The translations under genes were made by a program, and so were the position numbers. Below, in pieces: positions 58,811 through 64,000 of a stretch of 64,000 bases of DNA. The notes below the pieces were generated by a model, which was not told the origin of the DNA, did not search any database, and saw only the letters and a list, made by a program, of their open reading frames with translations. Origin of the DNA: Fratercula arctica (Eukaryota > Chordata > Aves > Charadriiformes > Alcidae); the NCBI GenBank assembly GCA_947846985.1, contig CANTUZ010000014.1, forward strand, positions 5,830,485 to 5,894,484. The letters are read 5' to 3'. The stretch's first letter is position 1. Each line of letters begins with the position of its first letter.

Positions 58811-61800
58811 CTACTCATCATCAAACTCCTGCACTATTTTCAGAGGCTCAGTGTCAGGCCTTGCAGCAGCGGGGCCTGTTGAGAAGAAGGGAAGGAGTTT
58901 CCCTTCCTGGCTGCTGTCACCTCCCATGGTGAAAGTGTACAGAGCTGCTTTCTTATGGACGTTGTAAAACGACAGCTGCTTGGCTGGGATGTCCAGGAAG
59001 ATCCCAATCTTTTGCAGCTTCCCAATCACCCTCAAACAGGTCCAAGGTTCTGTGTAGGCCCAATACTCTCACCCATGTGCAAACCCCATGACCCAGAAGC
59101 CATGCTTAGGGGACAGCGTCACTGTCCCTTTGCGAGTCACAGATTCCTGGGCAATACCCACGACCCAGCTCCTTCTCTTGCCAACATCCGCTTCCCAGTA
59201 GTGTCTCCCAGATGTGTATCCTTCCTTTGCCAACACAAAAGTGTGGGAATCAAATCTCTTCTGATTCCTGGGCACGTTTCTGATGGTGCCAGTATCTTTT
59301 ACACTCTTCCCATCGTCTGAGATTTCCAATCTGGGGTGAGCCGTGTCAGCGTCCAGGGTGACATCCACTGCAATGATCAAATCACGCCATAAGGAGCATA
59401 AAAGACGAGGTCTATTTTTCTGAGGCTTTCTCTTGTGTGTCCCATCCACCTCTCATTAGTCTTTTCTCTACCTCCACACTTAGGCGCACTAGGCAGCCTC
59501 TTGCCTCAGGGGACCTCTACCTTCTCTCTTCCCGTACTTCCCATGTCCCTCCATTCCCATCCTGGGGCTGCTGACTGAGAGAGTGGCCAGCCTGCATGCA
59601 TCAAAGGCAAGGCAGTCAGCCAGTGTTTCTGTGACTCCAGCACTGAGCACCAAGGAGGAGGGTGCGGGACTGAATGCCCTCTCCCTCCATCTTTGAACTG
59701 CTGTGGGGATGGCCTGAGGAAAAAGACCGGGAGCTGACAATGCAGCTCCTCTTTGGGAAACACCAGAGTCACAATTGACTTTTCCAAGGGTATTGAGACA
59801 AAATAATAATTGCCAGAGAAAGTTCTCTATGACCGAAACAGAAGAGGAAGATGGTGAGACAATTGATCAGCCCTGCAGGCATCTGAAAACCACCTCCAAA
59901 TCAATGTAGATACACACTGGTAAGTAATCAATGCTAAAATATAAATCCAAAGCACTCAGTAATTGTGCTTAAAAACTCTGGTACAGGAAGAGAGCCTATT
60001 AGGAAGTGCAAGTGTTGCTCGTGGTAGATACAAGCATAATGTACATCAAAATATAGGTACATCTGCTGGAATTTGGTTTGGGTGTCATGATTAAACTCCT
60101 TAGCAAAGTCTGAAGGTGATGGAGAGCACCAGTCTAGGGTACGTCTTCCACATGGAACAGAACGGAAGAGTGATCTTCACTGCCACAATGATGAGATGTT
60201 TCTTTCCCCAGTTTACACAAGTCATCAATGTATGTAACGATTACCTGACTTAGCAAGGTGCAATGTCTTTAACTAAGGTCCTCTAGCTCAACTCAGATTT
60301 CAAGAATAAGAAGTTGCTCCTGTAGTGGAGCCAGATCAGGTCAAGACACTTTTCCTGAAACACCAAAGAGGGCAAAAGCAGGAGTGGGAGCTGGGGGCTG
60401 AAGTGGCCAATGCAAGCTGCCCGTCCCTGCCCCCCGCAGATGAAAAGGCTCCTGTCGAGCATACGCAGGGTCTTTGGCAGCACACAACAAAGAACACAGT
60501 TATCAAACAATCTTTCCTCTCAGTGTGTTGTTCGCCAAACAGCTCTCTGAGCAGGTGGGACGTGTTCTCCAGAGCCACATTCCAACTCCAATTACTCACA
60601 TCCATCATCCCCCTTTTCTTACCTTTGTAGCGCTGTATTTTGTAAAACTCTGTGGGAAAAAGACAAAAGCAGGCAATAAGTGAGTTTGCCAAGGCATGCT
60701 GGCCTTCTGCATGCTAAGACACAGCCCATGCTGCTGACCGAAAAGACCGTGTTCTGCTGTAGTAACATGCTTGTTCTATGGGTTGGAAAAACATCAAAAG
60801 GTACCGTGCTGTCCCCCAGAGAGAGCAGGCCCTGAGACCACTGGGATGCTTGGTCTTTTAGCAGCAAAGACATTAACCAGCCCTGAAATCTAGATAGGAA
60901 TTCTGGAGGAGAAAAAAGATGTCATTCTGGTGGCAAGGGGGAAGGTATAGGGACCAAGAGAGATTAATTTATCGGAAGGAACTATCTCTGGTTTGCTATG
61001 GAAGGAGTTCTAGTTGCTTCACTGCTACACGTACGGATGCACTTACCTCACCAGCAGCCCAGCCGCTGCCTCTGTGTCTCCTAGTGACAACTGAATCTTC
61101 CCCACTGCAAAACTTACACAGTGTCTAAAAGTCTGCTTAAATCCTTTTTCATCTAGAGCTCCTGATTCTTCTTGTGTCCCAGATAAAGAGCGGAGGGGGA
61201 CCCAAACATAGTTTTCTAACTATCTGCCCACCATGACACAGAGGCCACCTCCCCAACTCCATGAATCCCTCACCACAGTCAAACACAACGCTATCTTAGC
61301 TACTTGTATCCTCATTTGGAATAAAATCTGCTCTGAGAGAAAATCAACCTCTCGTTCTAGTAAGACGAGAAAGAGAGATGAGAGTAATAGCCAGACACAG
61401 ACCAAAAAGGACATCTCCTTTCACAGAGAAGAACCTCCCAGGAAAGAAAGGCTACTGTCCAGCAGCAGTTACCCCTGCAGACAGATTACACTAGTCATGG
61501 ACTCATACTTCACACGCTTCTACGCTCCCGTTCAATGCAACAAGTCTGCAAGGGATTAGAGAGGACTCTGTGGAGAGGAGAAGTAATAATACATCAGTAC
61601 CTGCAAGTGCCTGCATTTCCCCCAAAGAGCCCTGCAGAGCAGAAGTGTTTTCAGAACATTTCAGGAAGGAAGGCTGGGTGTCCGTCTGTTCCTCCAGAGC
61701 TATGGGAAAATCCACAGGGTGGGATAATGCCCTGTTGCTATGAAAGAAAACTCTTTTCTCAGTCAGAATCTTCTCAGTCTTCTCCAGCACAGATTCCAGG

Positions 61801-62887
61801 GCCCTGGTGGTATTTGCCTCCACTGCGATCTCGCCTCCCCTGAGGTGAGGTCTTGTCCCTCTTATGGCACAGGGCCCTTCCTCATAGAAAGGACCAAGAA
61901 GAAGCTGCTCTTCTTTGAGCGCCCAGGAGGACCCAGCAACAGAGCAGCTGCTTTTTCCAGGAAAGGGACCCGTTTCTGGGCAAGATGGTGTTGGGAGGCC
62001 AGAAGCCAGAGCAGGAGTGATTGGGCACCCCTGAGGCAGGGGAAGGGGAGCAGGGCTTGCCCAAGGCCTGAGCCCAAGCTTCCTCCCTTCAGCTCTCCCT
62101 GCTCCCTCTGGGGCTTTCCCAGTGGCGGGCTCCTGCCCTCCCGGAAGCTTGCACCCCCGCCCCGGGCTCTAAGGGCACACGCGCTGCCGAGAAGTGGGAA
62201 GAGCCTTTTTCCTCCTTTGAGTTGCTTTGGCCGGCTTGAGGGCTGGAGGGATGGGGAAAGAGCCCGGGCCCTGTGAGCCTTGCTGAAGGCTTGAGAAAGG
62301 GCTGCTGGGCAGGACGGAGGGCAGGAATCGCCCCCCTCCACCTCCCCAGCCAGCATCTGTGGGCTGTGGGAGACAAGACTCTTTGCCCTGAGGTTGGTGA
62401 GTGGGCAAAGGGAGAGAGATGGAAGCAGGACTTGGAGCTGGACACCTTCACCACGTCTGGGAGTCATAAAGGCCCCACGGTGCTCACTGCCCTCGAAGAC
62501 GAGGGAGAGAAGAGGGACCTGGAACTCCTGCAGTCGACACCTTAGCATGGAGGTGTCTCACTGGCAAAGGCCACGATCTTCTCGCGTAGAAAGGTCTGTG
62601 CAAGCCCCTCCACATTAAGGCGTTGGGGAGGACTAGCTCGCGGTATCGTTTGTCTGTAGACCAGCTTTTGCCCTTTCAATTGAGAGAGATGAAGGTCTGC
62701 TTGGAATGGCCCTGCTCACCTAGTTGCTTCTGCATGTCTTCTCTGAGGATCTCAAGGTTCCGCTCTGTGGAGCCCTGCATGTTCTGCAAAGCTGTCTGCA
62801 GAGCTTGCATTTGTAGTGAGATCTGCAGGAGGTCCTTCTCGGGGAAGGATTCCCGGGCCCTGGTGGTATTTGCCTCCACTGCTTTTC
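58811..62887 (-). pseudogene. Coiled-coil plus B30.2 gene (TRIM/BTN-like), 3' part, stop in B30.2
   Basis: Three phase-compatible minus-strand exons are seen. Exon 62887-62720 (168 nt) encodes a coiled coil (KDLLQISLQMQALQTALQNM, then NLEILREDMQKQL). Exon 60649-60623 (27 nt) reads EFYKIQRYK. Exon 59367-58811 is PRY-SPRY: VDVTLDADTAHPRLEIS, YTSGRHYWEADVG, GKLQKIGIFLD and KQLSFYNV. This B30.2 is much closer to the TRIM39/TRIM7-like and mammalian BTN consensus than those of genes A and B. An in-frame TGA at 59069-59071 interrupts it between two conserved strands while the frame continues cleanly on both sides, suggesting a recent nonsense change, a strain variant or a read error. The 5' exons lie outside the window or were not recognised, so RING/B-box or Ig domains cannot be checked. 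Confidence 0.62.
61793..62220. repeat. Direct repeat, copy 1
   Basis: This is a direct copy of 62848-63342. It includes the start of the coiled-coil exon (VEANTTRA on the minus strand) and intron. Compared with copy 2 it lacks about 40 bp that contain the exon's splice acceptor, so the exon copy is dead. The right-hand 245 bp are identical to copy 2 by eye. Confidence 0.9.
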
Positions 62888-63342
62888 CTGTGGAGAAAGA
62901 CCGGTGTCACTGGCACAATGACCTCGCCTCCTCTGAGGTGAGGTCTTGTCCTTCTTATGGCACAGGGCCCTTCCTCATAGAAAGGACCAAGAAGGAGTTG
63001 CTTTTGTGTCAACGCCCGGGAGGACCCAGCCCCAGAGCAGACTGGAGCATGAACGATGCAGTTCATGAGCTGTTTTTTGCAGGAATGGGACCCTGTTTTG
63101 GGCAAGATGGTGTTGGGAGGCCAGAAGCCAGAGCAGGAGTGATTGGGCACCCCTGAGGCAGGGGAAGGGGAGCAGGGCTTGCCCAAGGCCTGAGCCCAAG
63201 CTTCCTCCCTTCAGCTCTCCCTGCTCCCTCTGGGGCTTTCCCAGTGGCGGGCTCCTGCCCTCCCGGAAGCTTGCACCCCCGCCCCGGGCTCTAAGGGCAC
63301 ACGCGCTGCCGAGAAGTGGGAAGAGCCTTTTTCCTCCTTTGA
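62848..63342. repeat. Direct repeat, copy 2
   Basis: This copy retains the intact acceptor (CTCCACAG then GAAAAG, boundary at 62888/62887) of the 168-nt coiled-coil exon. It also has an insertion around 63045-63085 relative to copy 1. Confidence 0.9.
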
Positions 63343-64000
63343 ATTTTACCACAGTAGCATGTGCCATCAGGAATTCAGTGATTTTGGCTGAGCTCTTCCT
63401 GGCTGATCATTGCCATATTTTCCCGTGCTTCAGCTGGAGCAAGACTATGACCCATGCTCGTGTATCTAATGCCCAACACTTTCCTAGCTTTTGCTCACCG
63501 CTGGGCAATAGGAGTTTACCCTACAAACATTATGTTGAAAGATGTCAAAGCACCATTGTAAGCCCTTGTCCACCAGGGCCTGGCTCTCCTGTGCCTCTGG
63601 TGAGCCGCAGGAAAATTGAAATGAACCCCGTGGCCTCCTCACTAAGCAAAGGCACGGCCATAGAAGGGGGGCCAGGACATGTTAATTTGGAAATGTTCCT
63701 TGAGGGAAGATCATCCCCCCGTCAAGCATCCCACCTATAAAGAGCAGGCGTAGGGAAACAGCGTGCCTTAAAACCTAGGGAGGAAGGGATCCAATACAGT
63801 CCAGGCTGTCCTGGTCCGTTCTGGGAAAAGTGTGCTGCCTGGGCAGCTCTGCACACTGGTAACCTGGGGACCCGGACATCTGCATGGGGATGCTCAAAAT
63901 GACAAAGGACTTGCTGGAGGCCTTTGGAAGTGGTAATTTCTGGCATGGTGAGATTGTTTCATCTCACTGTGGTGGGCTCTCATGCAGGATAGGCCTCCCG
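63343..64000. other. Window end, no exon recognised
   Basis: This is probably intron or 5' flank of the coiled-coil/B30.2 gene. Open frames exist (63339-63740 plus and 63722-63946 minus) but no domain was recognised. Confidence 0.4.

Noticed and set aside
59069..59071. TGA as a selenocysteine codon
   Set aside because: B30.2 proteins are not selenoproteins and no SECIS-like element was identified; a nonsense change is simpler.
61862..62548. 228-codon minus-strand frame
   Set aside because: It lies in GC-rich repeated intronic sequence, has no domain, and its duplicate copy does not keep the same frame length.

Overview
The window is vertebrate and almost certainly avian. It is packed with CR1 LINE fragments, recognisable by reverse transcriptase ORFs and by 3' tails made of ATTCTATG repeats. 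It also holds several LTRs of the avian ERVL type and multi-exon immune genes whose 20-30 bp cytoplasmic exons are typical of butyrophilin (BTN) and BG genes. No bacterial-style feature, CRISPR array, tRNA or rRNA was seen. All gene models were made by reading splice sites and frames by eye. Species, chromosome and expression cannot be told from the sequence.

Region 0.7-27.4 kb. Two intact butyrophilin-like genes lie head to head: gene A (minus strand, 10491 down to 3374, 491 aa) and gene B (plus strand, 18657 up to 24337, 492 aa). Each has nine coding exons: signal peptide, IgV, IgC, transmembrane segment, four short heptad exons (27, 27, 21 and 27 nt) and PRY-SPRY/B30.2. From the transmembrane exon outward the two are almost identical inverted copies (about 2761-7245 and 20475-24950), whereas their Ig domains differ strongly. 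Upstream, matching stretches with mirrored splice donors suggest a shared ancestral 5' region (13.5-14.4 and 16.9-17.8 kb). An ERVL LTR and a CR1 fragment sit at the axis between them. Downstream of gene B is a broken CALHM-like channel gene whose intron holds a young CR1.

Region 27.4-43.9 kb. There are old CR1 pieces, then a plus-strand single-Ig-domain membrane receptor gene (32540 to at least 35158) that runs toward a 500-N assembly gap. Beyond the gap, four short phase 1-1 exon-like units on the minus strand look like the tail exons of another BTN/BG-type gene whose body was not found. A long minus-strand CR1 follows.

Region 44.0-50.3 kb. A nearly complete ERVL-like endogenous retrovirus on the plus strand has two 336-bp LTRs differing at two positions, a tRNA-Lys-type primer site, a gag-like ORF with hydrophobic segments, and protease, RT, RNase H and integrase in the same frame. 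There is an amber codon after gag and one TGA inside pol. No env is present.

Region 50.3-64 kb. CR1 and ERVL LTR pieces are stacked and nested up to 58.5 kb. The window ends with the 3' part of a minus-strand coiled-coil plus B30.2 (TRIM/BTN-like) gene. Its B30.2 exon has an in-frame stop, and its coiled-coil region is tandemly duplicated.

Together this looks like a rapidly evolving avian innate-immunity cluster (butyrophilins, B30.2 proteins, an Ig receptor), shaped by inverted duplication, gene conversion and retroelements.
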